NCBI RefSeq assembly: GCF_005222815.1
Contig: NZ_STGB01000006.1
Span: forward strand, 62,001 to 126,000
Direction: 5' to 3'
Source of the DNA: Roseomonas sp. AR75
GTDB lineage: Bacteria; Pseudomonadota; Alphaproteobacteria; Acetobacterales; Acetobacteraceae
Length of the DNA stretch: 64,000 nucleotides
Translations under genes and position numbers: made by a program
The notes under the pieces: model-generated
Database searches by the model: none
What the model was told of the DNA's origin: nothing
Seen by the model: only the letters and a program-made list of their open reading frames with translations
In this document: one piece after another, positions 15,151 through 23,024 of the stretch
How the letters are laid out: each line of letters starts with the position of its first letter
Position numbering within the stretch: position 1 is the stretch's first letter

Positions 15151-15934
15151 GGAAGTCGAGCAGGCGGGCGTTGAAGGCCTCCGCCTGCTCCCAGTTGATG
15201 GCGTGGCCGGCTTCCGGCAGCACGTGCCACGCATGCGGCGGCAGATGCGCGGCCCAGACGCGCATCAGCGCCGGCGGCGCGTAGAGATCCGCGCCGGCCG
15301 CCATCACCAGCACCGGGCAGGATATCGCGCCGATCTTTTCGTATGTGTTCGGGGTGCGCAGGGGCTGCGCGGGCGCGCCCTTCTGCTGCGCGGATGCCTC
15401 GATGGCGATCCAGCGCGCCGTGCCCTCGGGATCGAGGGCGCGGAAGGTCGGGCCGACCTCGCGCAGCACGGCGGGCAGCGCCTTGAACTCGGGTGGGGTC
15501 AGCCGCGCATAGAGCGCCTGCAGGTCGGGCTCGCTGAACTGCCCGTTGCTGGCTGCGACGGTGAGGCTCAGCAGGCGGCCCGGCTGCCAGCCGGCGAAGT
15601 CGAGCGCCGCGAACCCGCCGCCGGCGACGCCGAGCAGGTGGAAATGGTCGAGCCCCAGGTGATCGGCGAGGGCGGCGAGATCCTCCGCGATGGAGCCGGG
15701 CTGCGCACCCGTCTCCGGCGCGGCCAGGCTGCTGCCCCAGCCGCGCCGGTCGAAGGCGATCACGCGGAATCCGGCCTGCGTCAGCGGCGGGAATTGCTTC
15801 TCCCAGACCGCGCTGGTGCCGGTGTTGGGATGCAGCAGGATGATGGGCGCTCCTTCGCCGCCGCTGTCGCGGTAGCAGAGGCGGACGCCGGGCAGATCGG
15901 CGTAACGCGCCGCGGGAAGTGCCGTGTCCTGCAT
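15095..15934 (-). CDS. alpha/beta-hydrolase-fold protein lacking the nucleophilic serine
   Basis: The 279-residue protein has the alpha/beta-hydrolase layout: oxyanion region ILLHPNTGTSAVWEK, then FDRRGWGSS, a nucleophile elbow, VLVMAAGADLYAPP (acid region) and PEAGHAINWEQAEAF (His). The elbow reads LLGVAGGGFAA: the expected GxSxG serine is alanine. A classic serine hydrolase mechanism is therefore unlikely; cofactor-independent or binding roles are possible. The ATG at 15934 gives a typical N-terminus and leaves room for a promoter; an ATG at 15967 would add 11 residues. It is divergent from the flavin reductase gene, 68 bp away, which suggests a shared substrate. The 3' end overlaps tupA. 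Confidence 0.85.
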   Translation of the reverse strand: MQDTALPAARYADLPGVRLCYRDSGGEGAPIILLHPNTGTSAVWEKQFPPLTQAGFRVIAFDRRGWGSSLAAPETGAQPGSIAEDLAALADHLGLDHFHLLGVAGGGFAALDFAGWQPGRLLSLTVAASNGQFSEPDLQALYARLTPPEFKALPAVLREVGPTFRALDPEGTARWIAIEASAQQKGAPAQPLRTPNTYEKIGAISCPVLVMAAGADLYAPPALMRVWAAHLPPHAWHVLPEAGHAINWEQAEAFNARLLDFLSSPARAGGHSGRTAAAR

Positions 15935-15949
15935 CGCCGTGCCGATCCC

Positions 15950-15979
15950 TTGTCTTAGGTCAATCATACGGACTATGGG
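15950..15979 (+). promoter_or_regulatory. candidate promoter for the flavin reductase gene
   Basis: TTGTCT (15950-15955), 18 bases, then TATGGG (15974-15979), in a locally AT-richer 68-bp gap between two divergent genes. It partly matches the sigma-70 consensus. Confidence 0.3.
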
Positions 15980-16002
15980 GACAAAAGGAAGCAGCCGGGA
16001 CG

Positions 16003-16677
16003 ATGCGGGCCATGACGAGCGCCGAGGATTTCGCCTTCGTGGATTGCGCGGGGCTCGACACCGCAGCGGCCTATCGGCTGGTGGTGGGCTGCGTCGTGCC
16101 GCGGCCGATCGCCTGGATCACGACGGTGGACGCGGCCGGGCGCGTGAATGCCGCGCCCTTCAGCAGCTACAACTACGTGGCGACGAGCCCGCCCATGCTG
16201 GCTGTGAACATCGCACAGCGCGCCGGCGACGGCGCCATCAAGGACACCGCGCGCAACATCCGCGACAGCGGCGAATTCGTGGTGAACGTCGCCACGGAGG
16301 AGACGATGGAGGCGATGCATGCGACCGGCTTCGAATACCCGCCGGAGCAGAGCGAGGCGCTCGCGCTCGACCTCGCGCTGCTGCCCAGCCGGCATGTACG
16401 CGTGCCGCGGCTGGCGGCGACGCCGGTGCAGATGGAGTGCCGGCTGGACAAGATCGTGCCGCTCGGACGCGGTGTGAACACGCTCTATATCGGGGAGGTC
16501 GTGGCCTTCCACCTGGCGCATCGCGTCTATGACGGCACGCGCGTGGACAGCGTGGCGATGCGGCCGGTCGCGCGGCTGGGCGGGCCGTATTATGCGGCGC
16601 TCGGCGAGATCATCCACCGTCCGATGCTGCAGCGCCCGCCGGGTGGGGAAGGCTGGACGGGCGCGGAGAAGCCGTAG
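16003..16677 (+). CDS. flavin reductase-like FMN-binding protein
   Basis: This 224-residue split-barrel flavoprotein has the DIM6/NTAB-type signature: GCVVPRPIAWITTVDAAGRV, then APFSSYNYVATSPPMLAVNI and DSGEFVVNVATEE. Such proteins reduce FMN/FAD for partner monooxygenases or act as FMN-dependent oxidases. The C-terminal YYAALGEIIHRPML is also typical of this branch. The start at 16003 has AAGGAAG upstream; an ATG three codons later is possible. It is divergent from the atypical alpha/beta-hydrolase, hinting at a shared small-molecule pathway. The 3' end overlaps the convergent glycosyltransferase gene by 68 bp. Confidence 0.88.
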   Translation: MRAMTSAEDFAFVDCAGLDTAAAYRLVVGCVVPRPIAWITTVDAAGRVNAAPFSSYNYVATSPPMLAVNIAQRAGDGAIKDTARNIRDSGEFVVNVATEETMEAMHATGFEYPPEQSEALALDLALLPSRHVRVPRLAATPVQMECRLDKIVPLGRGVNTLYIGEVVAFHLAHRVYDGTRVDSVAMRPVARLGGPYYAALGEIIHRPMLQRPPGGEGWTGAEKP

Positions 16678-17794
16678 CGCCGCCTGGCAGCAGCCGCGCA
16701 TAGAGCGCGACGAGGCGCGCCGCTTCCGCCGGCCAGCCGAAGCGCGTGAGCGCGGCGGCGCGGCCGCAGGCGCCGAGTTCCGCGCGCAACGCCGGGTCGC
16801 GCAGGCGCAGCGCGGCCTCGGCGACGGCGCGCGCATCGGCGGTGTCCACCGCCAGTCCGCATCCGGCGGCGGCGACGACGTCCAGCACCTCCTCGGCGAA
16901 GTCCGGCACGATCACGGGCAGGCCGAGCAGCATCGCGTCGAACAGCTTGTGCGGCAGGGCCAGGCGATGGTTCTCGACGCCTGGCTGGAACAGCACGAGC
17001 GCGATGTCGCAGCGCGCGGCCTCAGCCAGCGCCGCCTCGCGCGGCAGCCAGCCATGCTTCTCGATGCGGTGCGCGACATCCAGCGCAGCGGCGCGTGCAT
17101 CGAAGGCGGCCTCGCTGCCGTCGGTGAAGCGGCCGACCAGCACCAGGCGCGCATCCGCCGGCAGCAGCGCCAGCGCATCCAGCATGGTGAAGGCGCCGCG
17201 CGAGGCGCCGAGCGCACCGAGATGCAGCAGGCGCAGCGGGCCGGGCGCGTGGATGCGCGGCGGAATGCCGGGATCCCCGGCGTAATTGCGCACGCGGGTG
17301 CAGCGCGCTTCGCCGCCGAAGGCGTCGTCCAGCCCATCCTTCGCCACCACGACCGCATCGGCGCCGAGCGCCAGCAGGCGGCACAGCGCGGTCAGCGCGG
17401 CGCGGCCCAGCGGGCGCAGCGCGCGCGGCAGGCGCGGATCGAGGCGCGAGGGGTAATGCTCGTGCACGTCCAGCACCATGCGCGCGCCGCAGCGCCAAGC
17501 GGCGAGGCGGGCGGCCGCCCAGGAATCCGGCTCATGCGCGTGGATCACCGCGGGACGTTGCGCGGCAGCGGCGCGGGCCAGCGCGGCGATGCCCAGCACG
17601 CGCCCGCGCCAGCCCCGGCGCTTCGGCCCGTGGCTGTGCAGCGCCACGCCGTGCAGCACGGGCGCAGGCGGATCGCCGGGCGCGAGATGGATCACGCGAT
17701 GCCCCGCCGCCGCCAGCGCCGCGCCTTCCTTGGCGACGATGCGGATGTCGTCGGGCGGGTGCGCGGCGGAGAGCATCAGCACGCAGCCCGTCAC
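16610..17794 (-). CDS. family 4-like glycosyltransferase of the exopolysaccharide cluster
   Basis: The 394-residue GT-B protein is probably a retaining sugar transferase that extends the lipid-linked repeat unit on the cytoplasmic face. The N-terminal half has a Rossmann start (VLMLSAAHPPDDIRIVAKEG), VIHAHEPDSWAAARLAA and LDVHEHYPSR. The C-terminal half has RLLHLGALGASRGAFTMLDAL, RLVLVGRFTDG and LPHKLFDAMLLGLPVIVPDF. In that last block the usual E of the EX7E motif is D. It begins at the GTG at 17794, overlapping the stop of the preceding glycosyltransferase (GTGA); an ATG six codons in is an alternative. It is the last gene of the minus-strand polysaccharide operon. Confidence 0.85.
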   Translation of the reverse strand: MTGCVLMLSAAHPPDDIRIVAKEGAALAAAGHRVIHLAPGDPPAPVLHGVALHSHGPKRRGWRGRVLGIAALARAAAAQRPAVIHAHEPDSWAAARLAAWRCGARMVLDVHEHYPSRLDPRLPRALRPLGRAALTALCRLLALGADAVVVAKDGLDDAFGGEARCTRVRNYAGDPGIPPRIHAPGPLRLLHLGALGASRGAFTMLDALALLPADARLVLVGRFTDGSEAAFDARAAALDVAHRIEKHGWLPREAALAEAARCDIALVLFQPGVENHRLALPHKLFDAMLLGLPVIVPDFAEEVLDVVAAAGCGLAVDTADARAVAEAALRLRDPALRAELGACGRAAALTRFGWPAEAARLVALYARLLPGGATASPRPSSLPHPAGAAASDGG

Positions 17795-19065
17795 GCCACC
17801 GTCTCCACCAGCGCGACGAGATCGGCGGCGATGCGGCGCGCATCGAAGCGCTGCTCGGCCAGCCGCCGGCCATTGCGGCCCATCCGCGCGCGCAGCGCGG
17901 GATCGGCGGCAAGCGCGCGCAGCGCCGCAGCGAGTTGGGCGGCGTCGCCTGGCGGCACGGCGATGCCGCAGGCGCCGTCCGTGACCAGCCGTGCCGCGCG
18001 GCCGGGAACATTGGTGAGCATCGGCAGTCCCGCGGCGAAGCCGTCCACCAGCTTGTTCGGCGCCGTCCACTCCGCGAAGGCGGCGACCGGCGCCAGGCAA
18101 TGCAGGCCGAGATCGGCGCCGGCGAGCAGCGCGGCCAGGCGCGGCTTCGGCAGCGGATCGAGGAAGCGCACCGGCAGGTTCTCGGACGCGGCGCGCGCCA
18201 TCAGCGCCGGCTTGCGCGCGCCCTCGCCGACCAGCAGCAGCGTGATGCCGGCGCCGCGGAGCAGCGCGGCGGCGTCCAGCAGCGCCTCCAGCCCGTTCGC
18301 GGCGCCATGCGCGCCGGCATAGACGGCGAGCACCTCGCCCGGCGCGATCTCGGGCGGGCGCCAGGGCGCGACATGCGGGCCGAACAGGTCGAGATCCACG
18401 CCCTGCGGCAGCACCCGCGTTTTTCGCTCGCCGGCGCCCCGGGCGATGGCGGTCTGCGCGATGCCTTCGGTCAGCGCGATGACGGCGCTTGCGTTGCGGC
18501 AGGCTGCGTCGGCCAGCCGGTCCATCGCCGCCAGCACCGGCTTCGGCACGCCGCCGCCATGCGCGGACAGCGCGCGCGGCAGCTCGGGCCAGGGGTCGCG
18601 GATCTCGAACAGGAAGGGCGTGCCGCGCCGGCGCTGCGCCAGCAGGGCGGGGATCGCCACGGTCAGCGGCGTGGAGGAGGCGATCACCAGGTCCCAGGGC
18701 TCGACGAGCGCCACGCGCGTGGCGCGCGCGGCATAGCGCAGGAAGGCGGCGCTGCGCGCGGCGAGGCCCTGGGCGTTGCCGCAGGCGATGTCGCATTCGC
18801 GCAGCGCGAATCCCGCGACGATGCCGTGTCGCTCGCCGTGGCGGAACGGCCCTTCCAGGCCTGTCACCGCGCCCTGGTAGCGGCCGCAGAGCAGCGTGAC
18901 GTCATGCCCCGCCGCCGCCAGCGCCGCGGCGTGGTGGAGGGACCGCGTTGCGGTGCTGCCCTCGGGCCGGGAGAAATGCTGGTGCAGGTAGAGAATGCGC
19001 AGCACGCGCGCGGAGCGTGCGGAGGCATGGGCGCGCGCAAGCGTAGCCGGCTCAGCGCCGGGCAC
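17791..19065 (-). CDS. WbuB-like family 4 glycosyltransferase
   Basis: The 424-residue protein has the WbuB/Cap-type pattern: RILYLHQHFSRPEGSTATRS at the N-terminus, then LVIASSTPLTVAIPALLAQR, FLFEIRDPWPELP and VIALTEGIAQTAIARG. The donor-binding half has VYAGAHGAANGLEALLDAA and APNKLVDGFAAGLPMLTNVPG. Such enzymes add N-acetylated amino sugars during capsule or O-antigen assembly; the exact sugar is not deducible. The ATG at 19065 overlaps the aminotransferase stop by 14 bp; a GTG at 19005 just before RILYL may be the true start, since the first 20 residues look non-conserved. It is coupled to the next glycosyltransferase by GTGA. Confidence 0.87.
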   Translation of the reverse strand: MPGAEPATLARAHASARSARVLRILYLHQHFSRPEGSTATRSLHHAAALAAAGHDVTLLCGRYQGAVTGLEGPFRHGERHGIVAGFALRECDIACGNAQGLAARSAAFLRYAARATRVALVEPWDLVIASSTPLTVAIPALLAQRRRGTPFLFEIRDPWPELPRALSAHGGGVPKPVLAAMDRLADAACRNASAVIALTEGIAQTAIARGAGERKTRVLPQGVDLDLFGPHVAPWRPPEIAPGEVLAVYAGAHGAANGLEALLDAAALLRGAGITLLLVGEGARKPALMARAASENLPVRFLDPLPKPRLAALLAGADLGLHCLAPVAAFAEWTAPNKLVDGFAAGLPMLTNVPGRAARLVTDGACGIAVPPGDAAQLAAALRALAADPALRARMGRNGRRLAEQRFDARRIAADLVALVETVA

Positions 19066-20254
19066 AGGCCCGCACCGTCTCGATCACCCGCGCCTGCTCC
19101 GCCGGTGTCATCGTGCTGCCCGAGGGCAGGCAGAGGCCGCGGTCGAACAGCGCCGCCGCCGCGTCCCCGCCGGAATAGGGCGCATCACGGAACGCAGGCT
19201 GCAGGTGCAGCGGCTTCCAGGCGGGGCGGCTTTCCACGCCGGCCGCATCCAGCGCGCGGCGCACCGCCTCCCGGTCGGCGCCGAAGGCGGCCGGCTCGAT
19301 CAGCGCGACGGTGAGCCAGCGATTGGACCGGCCCCAGTTCGGCTCCGTCAGGAAGGACAGGCCGGGCAGGTCGCCGAGCCCCGCGGCATAGGCGGCGAAG
19401 ATCGCGCGGCGCCGCGCCACCCGCTCAGGCAGGGCGGGAAGCTGCGCCAGCCCCAGCGAGGCCAGGACCGAGGACAGACCATAGGCGTAGCCCGTCGTCT
19501 CATGCTGGTAATGCGCCGCAGGCTCCCGCGCCTGGCCGGCCAGCGCGCGGGCGCGGGCGATCAGCGCGGGATCGTCGGCGGCAAGCGCGCCGCCGCCGCC
19601 GGTGGTGACGATCTTGTTGCCGTTGAAGGAGAAGGCCGCGAGCCGCGCGCCACGGCCGGCATGCTGGCCGCCCCGGCCGAGCGAGCCCATCGCCGCCGCG
19701 CTGTCGCACAGCACCGGCACCCCCCAGCGTTCGCAGGCGGTGCCGATGGCGTCGAGGTCGCAGCATTGGCCGTAGAGGTCCACCGGCACCACGACGCGGG
19801 GCAGCCTGCCGCGGCGCGCGGCGCGGGACAGTTCCTCGGCCAGCAGGCCGGGATCGAGCGTGCCGCCCGGGCCGGTGGCGTCCAGGAAGCGCGGCACCGC
19901 GCCCATCTGCACCGCCGGCGCGACGGTGGCGACGAAGGTGAGCGTGGGCGCCCAGACCTCGTCCCCAGGCGCCACGCCGAGCACCCGGAAGCCGAGATGC
20001 AGCGCCGCCGTTCCGGCGGTGGTCGCCAGGACATCGGTGAAGCCGGTGGTCTCGGCCAGCGCGGCTTCGAAGGCGGCGGGCGTCGGACCCGCGGGGGCGA
20101 CCCAGCCGGATTCGAGCGTCGCCCGCAGCCTGTCCAACTCGGTGCCGGCGAGGGCGGGGGGCGACAGCAGCAGCCTTGGCCGGGTTGGGCGCGGGAAGCG
20201 CAGCAGCGGATTGCGGATAACAGGCCCGGGCAGCACCACGCCATGAACCGTCAA
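19052..20254 (-). CDS. DegT/DnrJ/EryC1-family nucleotide-sugar aminotransferase
   Basis: This 400-residue PLP enzyme transfers an amino group to a keto sugar nucleotide, making an amino sugar for the polysaccharide. Landmarks are LESGWVAPAGPTPAAFEAAL, the cofactor-binding TTAGTAALHLGFRVLG, GDEVWAPTLTFVATVAPAVQ and the Schiff-base lysine in AFSFNGNKIVTTGGGGAL. The C-terminal SRPAWKPLHLQPAF follows. It resembles the PglE/PseC-like group. The start is the TTG at 20254 with GAGGA about 9 bases upstream; no in-frame ATG lies before the conserved region. An 85-bp AT-rich gap separates it from the phosphoglycosyl transferase and may hold an internal promoter. Confidence 0.9.
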   Translation of the reverse strand: MTVHGVVLPGPVIRNPLLRFPRPTRPRLLLSPPALAGTELDRLRATLESGWVAPAGPTPAAFEAALAETTGFTDVLATTAGTAALHLGFRVLGVAPGDEVWAPTLTFVATVAPAVQMGAVPRFLDATGPGGTLDPGLLAEELSRAARRGRLPRVVVPVDLYGQCCDLDAIGTACERWGVPVLCDSAAAMGSLGRGGQHAGRGARLAAFSFNGNKIVTTGGGGALAADDPALIARARALAGQAREPAAHYQHETTGYAYGLSSVLASLGLAQLPALPERVARRRAIFAAYAAGLGDLPGLSFLTEPNWGRSNRWLTVALIEPAAFGADREAVRRALDAAGVESRPAWKPLHLQPAFRDAPYSGGDAAAALFDRGLCLPSGSTMTPAEQARVIETVRACARR

Positions 20255-20339
20255 GGCGAATTATCCTCAGCTCACAATCGCATCATGGTTGATAATTGGT
20301 GACCGAAGCAAGCGCTGGATGTGATGCAACCGAACCAGT

Positions 20340-20942
20340 TCAACCGATGTTCCCATCCGGGCCGTGGAAGGGCGGCGATGTTGCATGCCCGGGCGCACTG
20401 GCGCCGCGGCCGGAGACCCAGACCCGCAGCGTGCCGAGGATCAGCCGCAGGTCGGCCCCGAGGGTCGGTGGCGTGGTGGCGTAGTCCACGGCAAGGTCCA
20501 GGCGCAGGCCCCAGGGCACCGCATTGCGGCCGGCGGCGACGCCCGGCCCCGCGATGCCGGGCCGCACCCGCAGCATGCGCGCCTGACGGGCGGAGTAGTG
20601 CTGGAGGTAGTCGAGCGGCAGGGGTCGCGGCCCGACCAGGCTCATCTCGCCCCGCAGCACGTTGAAAAGCTGGGGCAACTCGTCCAGGCCGCTGCGGCGC
20701 AGCAGGCGGCCGAAGCCGTCCAGCCGCTCGGCGTCGCTGCCCGGCCCGGCCCGCATGGAGCGGAACTTCAGGAGTGCGAAGGGCTGGCCGCCGCGCCCGG
20801 CGCGCAGCTGGACGAAGACGATGGGCGAACCCAGCCGCAGCCGCACCGCCAGCGCCACCATCAGCCAGAGCGGCGCGGTGGCTACCAGCAGCGCCATCGC
20901 GCCGACGATGTCCAAGACGCGCTTACCCCAGCGCTCATACAT
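20340..20942 (-). CDS. short (PglC-type) phosphoglycosyl transferase
   Basis: This 200-residue monotopic membrane enzyme transfers a sugar-1-phosphate to undecaprenyl phosphate, starting repeat-unit assembly. The N-terminal membrane helix (LDIVGAMALLVATAPLWLMV), LLKFRSMRAGPG, the catalytic Asp-Glu pair in RSGLDELPQLFNVLRGEMSL and VGPRPLPLDYLQHY are all present. The usual GITGWAQVNGRN block is altered to GIAGPGVAAGRN, which is unusual and may affect donor choice. Only the catalytic module is present, without the extra membrane domain of WcaJ/WbaP. The ATG at 20942 overlaps the end of the Wzy-like gene by 8 bp. Confidence 0.9.
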   Translation of the reverse strand: MYERWGKRVLDIVGAMALLVATAPLWLMVALAVRLRLGSPIVFVQLRAGRGGQPFALLKFRSMRAGPGSDAERLDGFGRLLRRSGLDELPQLFNVLRGEMSLVGPRPLPLDYLQHYSARQARMLRVRPGIAGPGVAAGRNAVPWGLRLDLAVDYATTPPTLGADLRLILGTLRVWVSGRGASAPGHATSPPFHGPDGNIG

Positions 20943-22161
20943 GGCGGGGCACCGATGCGCGGGCCGGCGCGGAGGCGACGCCGAGGCTGAGCGCCAGGCC
21001 CAGCGCGAACCAGGCCATGCGGTTGCCGAGATCGGTGGAGACCATCACCGTCAGCGCGACCGGCAGCACCATCGCCGCGATGCGCGCGGCGCGCGGGGGC
21101 GCGTTGTGCCGCAGCAGCCGGATCGCGGCGACAAGCCCGCCGGCGAAGGCGCCGAGCCAGAGCAGCAGGCCCGGCAGGCCGGCCTCGGCCAGGGCTTCCA
21201 GCGCGTGGTTGTGCGGGTAGAGGCCGCGCCGCTCGCCATGCCCCGCGGCAATGGTGAACCCGCCGGTGCCGAGGCCGAAGGGCGCGGCGCGGCCGGCCCA
21301 ATCCAGCGCCGCCTGCCACAGGCCGAGTCGCGCCTCCAGCCCGGCGGCCTCGCCGGTCAGGCGCTCCAGGGTGCGCAGCCCTTCGGCTTCCTGCGGTCGG
21401 AGCAGGAGAAGCAGCAGGAACAGCAGCCCGGCGGCGACGCAGGCAGCCAGCCAGGCGGCGGCAGCGCCGCGGCGTCCGTCCAGCCCGAGCCGCAATGCCG
21501 GCGCGAGGGCGACGCCGAGGCCGAGGGCGAGCAGCGCGGTGCGCCCGCCCGGCAGCAGCGCGGCGACGGCGAGCGCGCCCACCAGCAGCAGCCAGCCCAG
21601 CGCGGGGAGGGCGCCGCGCGATTCGGCCGCGCGGACCGCGGCGAGGCCCGCGGCAATGGCGAGCGCGAGGCCGGCGAGCTGGTGATGCACCTTGCCTGCT
21701 TCGGGGTCGAGCGCGGCGCGCCAGCCGCCAGCGAAGCGCCAGAGGATCACCGCCGCCAGCACCACGCCGATCAGCAGCGAGGCCGCGGCCAGCGCGCGGC
21801 GCGCGGCGGGCTCGGCGCCCACCAGCATGCCAATGGCGAGCATCGCCGGCCCGGCCAGCACCACCTCCGGCAGCTTGTCCGCGGCGACCAGGCGGGAAGC
21901 GGTCCAGCTTCCCGCGATCACCAGCCAAAGCGGCAGCAGCAGCGCCGCCGCCAGCGGCAGCGCCAGCACGGGATCGAGCCGCCAGCGCGCGGTGGTCGCC
22001 AGCACCGCCAGCAGCGGCAGCAGCAGGGCGAAGGCGGCCAGCGAGAGGTCGAAGGGCAGGGCGGCAAAGGGCGGCGCGGTCTTCAGCGCGCCTGCAAGCT
22101 GCAGGGTCGCGGCCAGCCAGCCGGCCACCAGGGCCAAAGCGTGGCGCGGCGCCGGGATCAT
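20935..22161 (-). CDS. O-antigen ligase / Wzy-like polysaccharide polymerase
   Basis: The 408-residue polytopic membrane protein has about 10-12 hydrophobic segments. A periplasmic loop carries GLYPHNHALEALAEAGLPG, the H-N motif conserved in the Wzy_C/WaaL family. Another loop has LPGGRTALLALGLG with the conserved Arg. In this context it most likely polymerises undecaprenyl-linked repeat units into the exopolysaccharide; ligase activity cannot be excluded from sequence. It overlaps the Wzz-like gene upstream by ATGA and the phosphoglycosyl transferase downstream by 8 bp, so it sits in the middle of a tightly coupled operon. Confidence 0.85.
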   Translation of the reverse strand: MIPAPRHALALVAGWLAATLQLAGALKTAPPFAALPFDLSLAAFALLLPLLAVLATTARWRLDPVLALPLAAALLLPLWLVIAGSWTASRLVAADKLPEVVLAGPAMLAIGMLVGAEPAARRALAAASLLIGVVLAAVILWRFAGGWRAALDPEAGKVHHQLAGLALAIAAGLAAVRAAESRGALPALGWLLLVGALAVAALLPGGRTALLALGLGVALAPALRLGLDGRRGAAAAWLAACVAAGLLFLLLLLLRPQEAEGLRTLERLTGEAAGLEARLGLWQAALDWAGRAAPFGLGTGGFTIAAGHGERRGLYPHNHALEALAEAGLPGLLLWLGAFAGGLVAAIRLLRHNAPPRAARIAAMVLPVALTVMVSTDLGNRMAWFALGLALSLGVASAPARASVPRHV

Positions 22162-23024
22162 TCGGCGGGCTCGGGCAGCGCGCCGAAGGGCGGCGGGCGG
22201 CGGGCGCGGCGCAGCAGCACGCCGGCAGCGACAAGCGCCAGCGATGCCAGGGGCGCGGCGACCAGCAGCAGCAGCAGCAACAGCGGGCGGTTGGGCAGGC
22301 TGGGCCGGATGCCCACGCTCGGCGCCGAGACCAGCCGCGCCGCCACCGCCTCATCCGCGGCGGCGACCACGCCGGCGCGCTGGCTCTGCGCGAGCAGTTC
22401 GTAGAGCGACTGGCGGATGTAGAGGTCGGGCTCGCGGTTCAGCCGATCCTCCAGCGCGGCGACCCGGCGGCGCGCGAGTTCCTCCAGGTCGGCGCGCACC
22501 TTGGCCTCGGCGAAGCCGTGCAGGTGTTCCAGCAGCGCCAGCGCCTGGTCGCGCTCGGGATGCGCGAGCGAGATCGTCCAGGTGACGGCGCCAAGATTCT
22601 GCGTGACGCCGAGGTTCCGTTCGAGCCAGGAGCGGAGGTCGTCAAGATCCGCCGCCTGTCGCAGGCCGAGCAGCGCGCGGATCTCGCCGCGAGGCGAGGC
22701 GGTGCGCCACGTGGTCAGTTCATCGAGGATCGGCGTCTCCGCCGCCAGTGCGCGCGCCGCCTCCACCGAGCGCAGCGCGCCGAGATAGATCGCGAAGTTG
22801 CCGGTCGGGCGGGGGTCGAGCAGCCCGCCGATGGTGGGCGTGGCGGAGAGCAGGGTGGAGGTGGCGATGCCGGTGGTCTCCGCCGGCGCGACGGTGGCTT
22901 CCGCCACATAGCTGCGCGGCCAGAGCAGCACGGTCGTGGCGCCGGCGCCGAGGAACAGCAGCGCCAGTAGGATGACGCGCACGCGGCGCGCCCAGAGGCC
23001 GGCGAACAGGTCATCGAGCGGCAT
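22158..23024 (-). CDS. Wzz-like polysaccharide chain-length/co-polymerase protein
   Basis: The 288-residue protein has the polysaccharide co-polymerase layout. A cytoplasmic N-terminus is followed by a transmembrane helix (VILLALLFLGAGATTVLLWP) with the usual YVAEATVAP strand right after it. A periplasmic helical region (about 60-235) and a second transmembrane helix near the C-terminus (LLLLLLLVAAPLASLALVAA) follow. It has no cytoplasmic tyrosine-kinase domain and no separate Wzc-like kinase is seen here. It probably controls chain length together with the Wzy-like protein. The start overlaps the heparinase gene by 14 bp; the stop overlaps the wzy-like start by 4 bp. Confidence 0.82.
   Translation of the reverse strand: MPLDDLFAGLWARRVRVILLALLFLGAGATTVLLWPRSYVAEATVAPAETTGIATSTLLSATPTIGGLLDPRPTGNFAIYLGALRSVEAARALAAETPILDELTTWRTASPRGEIRALLGLRQAADLDDLRSWLERNLGVTQNLGAVTWTISLAHPERDQALALLEHLHGFAEAKVRADLEELARRRVAALEDRLNREPDLYIRQSLYELLAQSQRAGVVAAADEAVAARLVSAPSVGIRPSLPNRPLLLLLLLVAAPLASLALVAAGVLLRRARRPPPFGALPEPAE

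Noticed and set aside
20255..20339. A separate small gene in the AT-rich gap before the sugar aminotransferase
   Set aside because: No start with a ribosome-binding site gives a meaningful frame; the AT-rich stretch fits a promoter or leader with GAGGA for the TTG start.
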